The position numbers and the translations under genes were made by a program. Source: JAFGTF01 sp035527995 (lineage in GTDB: Bacteria; Spirochaetota; B62-G9; DRHN01). From it: a stretch of DNA of 13,828 bases. Of this stretch, positions 7,291 to 13,828 are shown piece by piece. Position 1 is the first letter of the stretch. Each line of letters opens with the position of its first letter. The notes under the pieces are model-generated. The model was not told the origin of the DNA, ran no database searches, and was given only the letters and a program-made list of their open reading frames with translations. Location: contig DATKZJ010000140.1 of the NCBI GenBank assembly GCA_035527995.1, positions 1-13,828 of the forward strand. Reading direction: 5' to 3'.

Positions 7291-8716
7291 CAGCAGCCTC
7301 CCAGTAAGCTCCGCTGGACGCGGGATAGCGGTCGAACCGCGCCTTTCTGTCATATTGAGGGAACCGCTTCAGATACTGTTCCCTCCACTTCTGTATAAAA
7401 CCGTCTGCTCCGGGCCTGTCCACTACGGCGTAGCAGCTTCCCCCAAATCCCGCCCCGAATCCCGTAGCCCCGTACGCACCGAGCCTGTTGGCAGATTCTT
7501 TTAAAAAATCCACCTCTTCGACGATATTCTTCAGATACAGTTTCGACAGTTCATGGGATTCGTTTATCAGCCTCCCGTATTCAGCGATGTTACGGTTTCT
7601 CACGGAGACTACCGCCCTTTCCATGATCTGTTCTTCCCTGAAGAACTGGTAGGCCCTTTCCGCGATGTCCTCGTCGACCCCGGCGAGATCGCCGAACGCC
7701 CGATCAGCTCTCCTCTCCGAACCTATATCAGAGTAGAACTCCCTCAAAAGGCGTTTGCTGTTGGAGTACACCCTGTTGAGGGCCTCGACGCAGAGTGAGG
7801 CTCTCCCGGAAAGCCTGTTGTACTCCCTCATTGCGGTCTTCGTCTTCTCGGCCACCTTCCCGGAGTATGCAGTGACGATCTCGATGCCGTCGGCTGCGGC
7901 AACGCTATCAAGGACCTCAGTCGGACAGTACCTGCAGTAGAGGAGCTTTCCCTTCTGTCCGAGAACGATCGCAGTATGGTCCTCAGAACCGCCGAAGGTC
8001 CCTACTCCCCTGTCACCTTTCAGCAGGCCGAAGTCCAGGCCGTTTTCAAAATGTGCGAGGTACATTGAAAGAGCGAGGGAGAAATCGGAAACCCCCTTCT
8101 GATTCATCTTTATCCCGGCATCTTTACCGTTCTCTAAAACGAGTGACAAGAACCTCCTGTCCTCGAGGAGACCGTTCGGACAGGCGAAGATGAAAAAATC
8201 AGTTATAAGTTTCGCCGACGATCCCGAGGTTCCGCCCCCGAACGGGATGTCTCCTGCGAAAACAGATTTCACGTTCTTCAGCGGGCCGAATCCTGCATCC
8301 CTGAGATTGACAGAGAGCCTCTTTGCAACGGTCATAGTGAATTGAGCCCCAACTCCCTCCTCCAGAATTTCAGGCTCTCCCTGTCCTATCCTGAGCACGG
8401 TTTTGCCGAAAGACAGGTCTGCGTTTACGAGCTCGGAGGCTTCATCGTCGGAAAGCGCGCTCAGCGCAAAAAAATTTTTCGGGCCGGTGAGAAGAAACGT
8501 CTCTCCCCCCTGATAGTCTGTGTGCTTTCCCAACAGCTCGACCCTGTTCGGTACCGATATTATGTATAAGGTCTTCTTTTTAACGAGATGAGGAAACTTT
8601 TCCTTGAACAGTTCGTATACCCTGACAAACATCTCCCGCTTCTCGCGAACAACCCTTTCATCGCTTCCGAAAAGTTTTTTGTACAGATCATCTCCTCGGA
8701 TTCTTTCTTCGAACAC
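7283..8716 (-). CDS. galactokinase-like GHMP sugar kinase
   Basis: This 477-residue protein is expected to phosphorylate a sugar at its anomeric carbon using ATP. The galactokinase signature is PNRVELLGKHTDYQGG (56-71), in which classical galactokinase has GEHTDY; Lys64 replaces the Glu. The ATP loop is GGGTSGSSA (160-168). GGSEDH (242-247) carries the probable catalytic Asp246, and GFGAGFGGSC (419-428) is GHMP motif 3. It is longer than the usual 380-400 residues because of an extra N-terminal helix region and a longer C-terminal part. The start is GTG at 8716, supported by GGAGGAG (8724-8730) 7 bases upstream. The stop overlaps the nucleotidyltransferase start by 8 bases. Galactose is possible, but the altered signature leaves the sugar open. 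Confidence 0.9.
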   Translation of the reverse strand: MFEERIRGDDLYKKLFGSDERVVREKREMFVRVYELFKEKFPHLVKKKTLYIISVPNRVELLGKHTDYQGGETFLLTGPKNFFALSALSDDEASELVNADLSFGKTVLRIGQGEPEILEEGVGAQFTMTVAKRLSVNLRDAGFGPLKNVKSVFAGDIPFGGGTSGSSAKLITDFFIFACPNGLLEDRRFLSLVLENGKDAGIKMNQKGVSDFSLALSMYLAHFENGLDFGLLKGDRGVGTFGGSEDHTAIVLGQKGKLLYCRYCPTEVLDSVAAADGIEIVTAYSGKVAEKTKTAMREYNRLSGRASLCVEALNRVYSNSKRLLREFYSDIGSERRADRAFGDLAGVDEDIAERAYQFFREEQIMERAVVSVRNRNIAEYGRLINESHELSKLYLKNIVEEVDFLKESANRLGAYGATGFGAGFGGSCYAVVDRPGADGFIQKWREQYLKRFPQYDRKARFDRYPASSGAYWEAADG

Positions 8717-8980
8717 CGCAATTCTCCTCCAGCAGACCGGCCTGTATTACTCTTTCGTCGATTCCCCGGAGCTCCACTCACCTTTTTATAAATATCCCTG
8801 TCTCGTTTTCGCCATCCAGTGTCCCGGTTCCTGCACCTCGCCCCGCTGTCCAGTGCCTGCTTTTATCTCTGTTTTCGATACGAGAAAAGATGCTGTATGA
8901 TTCTATCAAGGTGAAACAGTTTCTTTTGCTTGTACCTAAAAAAATGCCGTGTACAACTTATTCTTTTACCGGTCAGTGTG
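8717..8980. other. 264-nt non-coding gap between UroD-like protein 2 and the kinase
   Basis: No gene is supported here. It holds an inverted repeat TTGTAC (8930-8935) / GTACAA (8951-8956) whose loop contains an A/T run; because the T-run is in the loop, this is not a standard terminator. It also holds an imperfect direct repeat at 8810-8824 and 8844-8857 sharing TCCAGTG. An AT-rich block near 8786-8796 reads ATTTATAAA on the minus strand and could be a -10 region for the kinase operon, but no good -35 box was found at the right distance. Confidence 0.4.
8724..8730 (-). promoter_or_regulatory. ribosome binding site deciding a GTG start
   Basis: The minus strand reads GGAGGAG, 7 bases before the GTG at 8716. 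This sets the start of the kinase. Confidence 0.75.
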
Positions 8981-10126
8981 TTAACCGTCTTCTTTTATTC
9001 CCCCGATCTCCCTCAAGAGCTTCAGATAATATTTATAGTTTTCAAAAGGCACATCAGGAGGGCAGAAATGATCCAAAGCGGGAAAGTACCCCCCCCTGGA
9101 AACGAGAAAGGGCACTTTATTCATCACTTCTTCTTTTATTGCCTCTTTTCCACTGGCCAGCGCCCTTTTATCTATGTTGCCAATGAGAATGAACTCCCTG
9201 CCGTATTTTTTTCTCAGTTTAACTGCATCCATTCCAGAAGTGACTTCCAGGGGGAAATGGCCAGTCAGACCGCTTTCTATCCAGAGTGGTATCAGCTCTT
9301 CTGTATTACCGTCGGAATCCACTAGAATAATATCTATCCCCGCCGACAGTAGAATGTCGTTGATTTTTTTATAGTGAGGCATCATGAATGTTCTGAAAAA
9401 TTCGGGTGAAATCAAAGAACCTGTTTTATATGCCATGTCTTCCCAATACATAACGAAATCAATCTCGACATCCTTAATCACCTTCTTTATTATCTCTATC
9501 TCAAAGTATTCCAGCCATTCGCCCATCTCGTGTACCAGTTTTGGATTATCATAAAACATTATGCACAGATTCTCGAAACCGACAAATTCCCTGAGCAAGC
9601 CGAAAAAACTGCCGACAGGAAGGCCCAGAGGATAGTCTCTATCTTTCCAGCACCTTACTTTATCTTTCCACCAAGCGGGATATCGAGTCGGTTCATGCGG
9701 ATCGAGTCTTTTTTTGATCTTATGCCAATCTTTAGAATCCTTCACCGGGTAGGCCAGCCATTGCGGCATGCGTTCGGGCTGATTCTTCCACTCCCTGTAC
9801 ATGACTCCCGATTCCCCGATAACCGTTCTCGTTTCATCATCTTCCTCCAAGACTTTCCGCTCGAATAGCGGAATAAAAGGGGGAACATACGGAGGCCCGA
9901 AACTCTTCCCGAGGCCGTATATCTGTGAATAGACACCAATAACTTCTACTCTTTCAAATCCAAAATACTCCCCTCGATGTTCGTTTGAAAGCACCTCAAG
10001 CGAAGCTCCCTCCTCTACCCAAAGTTCCAGCGTATCATGCCAGTACCACTGATGCCATGATGACTCGAAGACATAATCCTGAAGCTCAAAATGCGATACT
10101 TTTAAGAAACGTTCTCTACTGTTCAT
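8981..10126 (-). CDS. UroD-like protein 2 (zinc ligands replaced)
   Basis: A 381-residue member of the UroD-like superfamily, distant from protein 1. It begins MNSRERFLKVSHFE, matching the SKERLLTALSHEE type of opening. SGLTGHFPLEVTSGMDAVKLR (285-305) and LIGNIDKRAL (314-323) are typical of the branch, as is the C-terminal GGYFPALDHFCPPDVPFENY. Where protein 1 has AHICG, this protein has VDSDG (269-273), so the His and first Cys of the zinc site are both Asp. The equivalent of the last Cys is also not conserved, though Cys355 is near. It is therefore unlikely to bind zinc as MtaA does; it may be a substrate-side methyltransferase, a lyase or something else. An AGGAG site lies about 10 bases before the ATG. 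The gene is visibly AT-richer than UroD-like protein 1. Confidence 0.83.
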   Translation of the reverse strand: MNSRERFLKVSHFELQDYVFESSWHQWYWHDTLELWVEEGASLEVLSNEHRGEYFGFERVEVIGVYSQIYGLGKSFGPPYVPPFIPLFERKVLEEDDETRTVIGESGVMYREWKNQPERMPQWLAYPVKDSKDWHKIKKRLDPHEPTRYPAWWKDKVRCWKDRDYPLGLPVGSFFGLLREFVGFENLCIMFYDNPKLVHEMGEWLEYFEIEIIKKVIKDVEIDFVMYWEDMAYKTGSLISPEFFRTFMMPHYKKINDILLSAGIDIILVDSDGNTEELIPLWIESGLTGHFPLEVTSGMDAVKLRKKYGREFILIGNIDKRALASGKEAIKEEVMNKVPFLVSRGGYFPALDHFCPPDVPFENYKYYLKLLREIGGIKEDG

Positions 10127-10518
10127 CCTATCTGTTTCTCCTCTCCTGTTTTAAGCTTATTGCGATGATCACACAAGTCCTGTAAATGAATACTATCCCC
10201 TCTTTGCCGAGCTTTCACTCCGAGGCCAAGTATCCCGAGATGAAATAGGTCGAGACGAATTCCATGTTTGTTTTAGGCCCATCCATCTTTTATGGCTTCA
10301 TATGCTTTCTTCGCTTATACTGATTTTGATTTTATTATGAATCTTCAGATCAAATGGAGCTTGTGCTCAACACAATCAGGGTATATTTTGTTCTCCTCAC
10401 ACTCCTCCATACGAAAACAGCATCGATGACACAGCAGCTTGGACACAGAGCTTCTCTTTTTTCGAATTCACACACAAGAGAACGGCAATTCCGGGATTAT
10501 AGATACAAAATTGTAGCT
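10127..10518. other. 392-nt non-coding gap between UroD-like protein 2 and the permease gene
   Basis: No gene is supported. The stretch is AT-rich. It must contain the end of the transporter transcript and, probably, a promoter for UroD-like protein 2, but neither a hairpin with a T-run nor a good -35/-10 pair was found. A 23-codon minus-strand open stretch at 10215-10286 has no ribosome site and was not accepted. Confidence 0.4.
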
Positions 10519-11397
10519 TCAGTATTTAACAGCTCCGAGGATAATTCCCTCAACAACGAACTTCCATACAAAAATTGCAAGTATCAGCGAAGGGATGAGC
10601 GTGATAAATATCCCTGCCATCAGCATACCCCAGGCAACATCGGTGTTCGTTGACAGAGCTGCCATGGCCACAGAGAGGGTACGAGTTTTTTCCGTACCGG
10701 AAAGGATCAGGCTGTATAAAAATTCCGAGTATGAGAGCATGAAGGCAAACAGGCCTGTGGCCACCATACTGGCGGCTGACAGGGGAAGCGTTATTTTCCT
10801 GAAGATCTGAATTCGGGTCGCGCCGTCCACTGTTGCAGCCTCTTCAATATCAACTGGTATTCTTCTGAAAAATACCGAGAGAATAAGAACAGTAAAAGGA
10901 AGGGTGAGAAGGCTGTGCACCATTATAATGGCTATTTTCGTATCGAGCAGCCCGAGAGCCTGGATAATAAGGTAGAATGGAACGGCAAGAGCCGCCGCAG
11001 GAAGGAGCCTGCACATTACGATCCCCATAAAGGTAGCGGATTTGGCCCTGAACCTGATTCTTGCAAAAGCATACGCCGCCATACTACCACACACGATATT
11101 AACACCCATAACAGATAACGCTATTATGGCGCTGTTCATCATCGAGTGAGGTATTTGTCTTGCCTCCTGGGTGATCATGCTGCGCATAGCACCCCGTAAC
11201 TCGTAAGTCCTGGGAACTGTACCGAAAAAAATGTACCCATAATAATCTAATGACGGTTTCATAGAAAACCATTTGGGCGGATAGGAGAGCAGCGCCGCGT
11301 CCGGTATTATTCCTCCGAAGAGTGTCAGTAAAAGAGGGCCGACGCAGAAGAGGAATACGATCAGCGCGAGGATATGAATAAAGATCTTCTTCGCCAT
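10519..11397 (-). CDS. CUT1 sugar ABC transporter permease (MalG type)
   Basis: This 292-residue inner-membrane protein has about six hydrophobic segments, the first at residues about 7-30. The EAA loop EEAATVDGATRIQIFRKITL (185-204) is the docking site for the ABC ATPase and marks the MalG-like partner. A large hydrophilic loop at residues 40-85 precedes the second segment and faces the periplasm. AAGGAG lies in the end of the upstream gene, 7 bases before the ATG. The gap between the two permease genes is only 4 bases, so translation is probably coupled. No ATPase gene follows; the next feature is a 392-base gap, so a shared ATPase encoded elsewhere must energise the system. The protein ends in VKY, as many MalG-like proteins end with a short polar tail. 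Confidence 0.92.
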   Translation of the reverse strand: MAKKIFIHILALIVFLFCVGPLLLTLFGGIIPDAALLSYPPKWFSMKPSLDYYGYIFFGTVPRTYELRGAMRSMITQEARQIPHSMMNSAIIALSVMGVNIVCGSMAAYAFARIRFRAKSATFMGIVMCRLLPAAALAVPFYLIIQALGLLDTKIAIIMVHSLLTLPFTVLILSVFFRRIPVDIEEAATVDGATRIQIFRKITLPLSAASMVATGLFAFMLSYSEFLYSLILSGTEKTRTLSVAMAALSTNTDVAWGMLMAGIFITLIPSLILAIFVWKFVVEGIILGAVKY

Positions 11398-11401
11398 AGC
11401 A

Positions 11402-12286
11402 CTACTCCTTTACCAGTATGTCAGTTGGAATAGCCTTGAGAATAGCCATTATTAAAGCAAAGGTAATTACAGCCGTGATGACTCCAAGAGCCGCTCCATT
11501 ACCGAAATTTAAAAGCTTAAAGGCTTCCGCCCAAATATAGTAGGACAGGAGGGTCGTTGCACATCCTGGGCCTCCCCCTGTAAGTGAATAAACTGCATCA
11601 TAGCTCGTCAGCCCCATGATACACTGATAGATGAGGGTAATAATGAGCATTCCCTTGATCTGGGGGATGGTTATGGAAAAAAGCCGCCGGAACGCCCCTG
11701 CGCCGTCAACTTCTGCAGCTTCATAAATTTCTTTGGGGATTGTGGTGAGAGCGGCCATGAGAAGTATGCTTGCAAACGGGACCTGGGTCCATATTTGTGT
11801 CACGCTTACAGAAAATTTTGCGAGATGGGCATTCATGAGCCATGGTATGTAGCTTTTGATAATTCCCAGCTTCAATAAAAATCCGTTCAGGAGCCCCCAC
11901 TGGCCGTGAAAGATCCAGAGCCAGAGTATACCCGCCACAGATCCTGGGATGGCCCACGGGAGAAGAATAACAGGACGGAGAATAGCTCTTCCGTGAAATT
12001 TTGTAAGCAGAAGCCTCGCAATTCCTAAAGCTATTATCACAGTTGCCGGGGCTGTGGTAATGGTAAATATCAGAGTATTGAATAAGGCCTCTTTAAAATA
12101 GATGCTTGTTACTACATCGATATAGTTCTTTAAACCGACGAAAGGTGTAGTGGGGAGCACGAGGATTATCCGATGGAGGCTGTTGTAGATCGCATATCCT
12201 ACGGGAAATACGGTAAATAGAATAACAAGAATGAGTACAGGGAAAAGCCACTCTATGGGATACCGGGAATACATTTTTCCCTTCAT
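11402..12286 (-). CDS. CUT1 sugar ABC transporter permease (MalF/UgpA type)
   Basis: This 294-residue inner-membrane protein has about six membrane segments, the first at residues about 12-35. The EAA loop YEAAEVDGAGAFRRLFSITI (188-207) and the SLTGGGPGCATTLLSYYIW segment (234-252) are hallmarks of MalF/UgpA-like subunits. It pairs with the MalG-like permease 4 bases downstream to form the channel that receives sugar from the binding protein. The start at 12286 has an AGGGG site a few bases upstream; Met5 is a possible alternative. It follows the binding-protein gene by 98 bases, a gap that contains a strong hairpin at 12320-12357. Confidence 0.92.
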   Translation of the reverse strand: MKGKMYSRYPIEWLFPVLILVILFTVFPVGYAIYNSLHRIILVLPTTPFVGLKNYIDVVTSIYFKEALFNTLIFTITTAPATVIIALGIARLLLTKFHGRAILRPVILLPWAIPGSVAGILWLWIFHGQWGLLNGFLLKLGIIKSYIPWLMNAHLAKFSVSVTQIWTQVPFASILLMAALTTIPKEIYEAAEVDGAGAFRRLFSITIPQIKGMLIITLIYQCIMGLTSYDAVYSLTGGGPGCATTLLSYYIWAEAFKLLNFGNGAALGVITAVITFALIMAILKAIPTDILVKE

Positions 12287-12319
12287 ATCTTCCCCTCGTC
12301 GGGCTATGACTTTTTAAGA

Positions 12320-12357
12320 GGGATATGTTCAGGCAAAATTCAGCCTGAACATATCCC
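12320..12357 (-). promoter_or_regulatory. 15-bp perfect intercistronic hairpin between binding-protein and permease genes
   Basis: GGGATATGTTCAGGC (12320-12334) and its exact complement (12343-12357) enclose an 8-base loop. On the minus-strand transcript it begins 27 bases after the stop codon of the binding-protein gene and is followed by TCTTAAAAA, not a T-run. It thus looks like an mRNA-stabilising or partially terminating hairpin that raises binding-protein output over permease output, as known for malE-malF. The role is inferred by analogy. Confidence 0.7.
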
Positions 12358-12384
12358 AAGAGTTACCATCGTCGCAGGTGCCCT

Positions 12385-13779
12385 TTAGCCCATAAGCAGC
12401 TTTTTGTACTCTATCCACTTCTTGGCACCCTGTTCCATAACCTCTGTTGGTGATGCATCGCCGTTGATACCTTTTGCCATGAGAGGCCGGAAGAACTCGC
12501 TCCACATTCCCATCCATTCGGTCTGCGTTCCGTTTTTCGCCAGTTTCGCCTGCTCCTTGAACTTGTTCATATCGATCCAGCCATTCCACGCTTTAATGAC
12601 ATCAGGATCATCCATTAGCGGCAGAGCCGCGAAACCGAGGCCATTCTCAACAGCCCACCTCTTGGCAACACTGTAATCCCCGCCCCCGAATGCCTCGATG
12701 AACTTCCAAGCCGCCTCTCTCCTGTACTCATCCTCGGCCGCCTGCTGCGTCATGCAATAGAATTTGGCAAATCCCAGACATGCATGCGTGCTTCCAGGCA
12801 TCAGGGTCATATCGAACTGCCCGGCAAGTCTCGAAGCAGGACCATTCATGGCGGCGAGCATGTAGTTGTACATAACAGCCATTGCGTGCTGACCTGTGTT
12901 CATTGCTATGTTTATCTTCGATTCATGCGGCGAGTAGCCCATCAATCCATGTTTAACCTTCAAATCCTGCAGCCACTGCATGTGTTTGATGGCCTCAGAT
13001 CCTGAATCGGCAAAAACAGGATTCAGATCGGCATCGAAGAATTCACCGCCCCTCCCGTAGACCTGGGACATGAAGTCTTGTAAGAAATTTGGAAGCGTCT
13101 GGTCGAACTGATAGACAAAAGGCTGAGCTATTTTAGCGTCCTTTTTAAGCTTCTGACAGGCTTCCAAAACAGCATCCCACGTATCCGGAGGATCGATGCG
13201 GTGATCCTCAAATATCTTTTTGTTGAACTGAAATGTGATCAGATCCGCATAGTAGGAGAGTCCGTAGAGCTTGCCCTTGTATGTCATATCCCCAAGAGCG
13301 TAGTTTGCCGTTTTATCCTTGTACTGCTTTATGTCCGGGAAGTAATCCTCCAGTGGGGCCACCCATCCTGCGGCCGCCCATTCGGGAAGCCAGTCCTCAC
13401 CGTTATAGATGATATCCGTGCGTGTCTTTCCCTTGAATCGTAGAACTAGAGTATCGTGGTAAGTGGTCCAGGTGTAGTCCGTAAGTTTCACCTTTACGTC
13501 GGGATTCGCTGCTTCGAACTTTTTAATGTTGTCCTGAATGGTATCGAGCGCGTAGTTCCAGACGATGAATTCGAGGGTGATAGGCCCCTCAGGAGCGGCC
13601 CCCTTCTTTTTCCTTTTCTTTCGCTTCTCCTTTGCATAGAGGAGATTCATCCCGGGAGACATCAGAAGGCCGGCCCCCACTGCGGTCCCTACAGCGCCTT
13701 TGATGAAATCGCGCCTCGATACTTTCCGCTGCAGGAACTCCAAGGCTTCATATCTCTCTCTCTTCTCCTTTTCATCCAT
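12385..13779 (-). CDS. Tat-exported extracellular solute-binding protein (CUT1, family 1)
   Basis: A 464-residue periplasmic sugar-binding protein that delivers its ligand to the two permeases encoded downstream. The N-terminus carries a twin-arginine signal: SRRDFIKG (21-28), then a mildly hydrophobic stretch AVGTAVGAGLLMSPG (29-43) and a likely cleavage near LLYA (46-49). A strongly basic run, KEKRKKRKKKG (50-60), follows directly. The mature part begins ITLEFIVWNYALDTIQDNIKKFEAANP-like and matches the SBP_bac_1 fold, with TYKGKLYGLSYYADLITFQFNKKIF as the usual second landmark. A very strong Shine-Dalgarno (AAAAGGAGG, 13788-13796) sits 8 bases before the ATG, fitting the high output expected of a binding protein. 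The ligand is not predictable. The operon promoter lies beyond the right edge. Confidence 0.92.
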   Translation of the reverse strand: MDEKEKRERYEALEFLQRKVSRRDFIKGAVGTAVGAGLLMSPGMNLLYAKEKRKKRKKKGAAPEGPITLEFIVWNYALDTIQDNIKKFEAANPDVKVKLTDYTWTTYHDTLVLRFKGKTRTDIIYNGEDWLPEWAAAGWVAPLEDYFPDIKQYKDKTANYALGDMTYKGKLYGLSYYADLITFQFNKKIFEDHRIDPPDTWDAVLEACQKLKKDAKIAQPFVYQFDQTLPNFLQDFMSQVYGRGGEFFDADLNPVFADSGSEAIKHMQWLQDLKVKHGLMGYSPHESKINIAMNTGQHAMAVMYNYMLAAMNGPASRLAGQFDMTLMPGSTHACLGFAKFYCMTQQAAEDEYRREAAWKFIEAFGGGDYSVAKRWAVENGLGFAALPLMDDPDVIKAWNGWIDMNKFKEQAKLAKNGTQTEWMGMWSEFFRPLMAKGINGDASPTEVMEQGAKKWIEYKKLLMG

Positions 13780-13787
13780 ACTGTATA

Positions 13788-13796
13788 CCTCCTTTT
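13788..13796 (-). promoter_or_regulatory. strong ribosome binding site of the solute-binding protein gene
   Basis: The minus strand reads AAAAGGAGG, followed by 8 bases and ATG. It is close to a perfect match to the anti-Shine-Dalgarno sequence. The 49 bases upstream of the gene are AT-rich, but no complete promoter fits inside the window. Confidence 0.8.
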
Positions 13797-13828
13797 ATTA
13801 AAAGAAATTAAAAATCAAGCTCACAACG

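Noticed and set aside
7291..7353. Longer N-terminus for the nucleotidyltransferase starting at 7353
   Set aside because: The extra 21 residues lie inside the kinase gene, do not resemble the family, and a good ribosome site with the conserved KAVILAAG start supports 7290.
8930..8956. Inverted repeat TTGTAC/GTACAA as a terminator after UroD-like protein 2
   Set aside because: The T-run falls in the loop, not after the stem, and the stem is only 6 bp.
10215..10286. A 23-codon minus-strand frame (MDGPKTNMEFVSTYF...) in the 392-nt gap, as a small gene or gene remnant
   Set aside because: It has no ribosome site, is bounded by stops, and no family match was recognised; too short to support.

Overview
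This window reads as part of a carbohydrate-use locus from a bacterium, probably an uncultivated Gram-negative anaerobe. That rests on a Tat-type signal on a periplasmic sugar-binding protein, two UroD-like proteins, a DUF5107-TPR protein and a Gfo/Idh/MocA dehydrogenase. The taxon cannot be fixed from sequence alone. There are no RNA genes, transposase genes or CRISPR arrays. Ten protein genes are supported, nearly all with clear Shine-Dalgarno sequences; two start with GTG.

Layout. Positions 1-352 hold two inverted, REP-like hairpins and then a near-perfect sigma70-type promoter. The promoter drives a plus-strand pair: a 1071-residue DUF5107-TPR protein and a Gfo/Idh/MocA oxidoreductase. 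This pair ends only 8 bp from a long minus-strand series. In transcription order, from the right edge, that series is: Tat-exported CUT1 sugar-binding protein, two CUT1 permeases, a 392-nt gap, UroD-like protein 2, a 264-nt gap, a galactokinase-like GHMP kinase overlapping a sugar-1-phosphate nucleotidyltransferase by 8 nt, UroD-like protein 1, and a stand-alone pyruvate-kinase C-terminal-domain protein. A 15-bp perfect hairpin lies between the binding-protein gene and the first permease gene, as in malE-malF type operons.

How the genes could work together (inference). The transporter brings in a sugar or small glycoside. The ABC ATPase is not in the window and must be encoded elsewhere. The kinase would make a sugar-1-phosphate and the overlapping nucleotidyltransferase an NDP-sugar. 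The oxidoreductase and the DUF5107 (mutarotase-fold) protein would handle the same or a related sugar. UroD-like protein 1 keeps the His-x-Cys...Cys zinc ligands of methylcobamide methyltransferases of the MtaA type, whereas UroD-like protein 2 has Asp in place of the first two. This hints at methyl-group chemistry on the imported compound, but no corrinoid protein is present here. The substrate is unknown. The gene set is recognisable family by family, but the combination does not match a pathway I can name.
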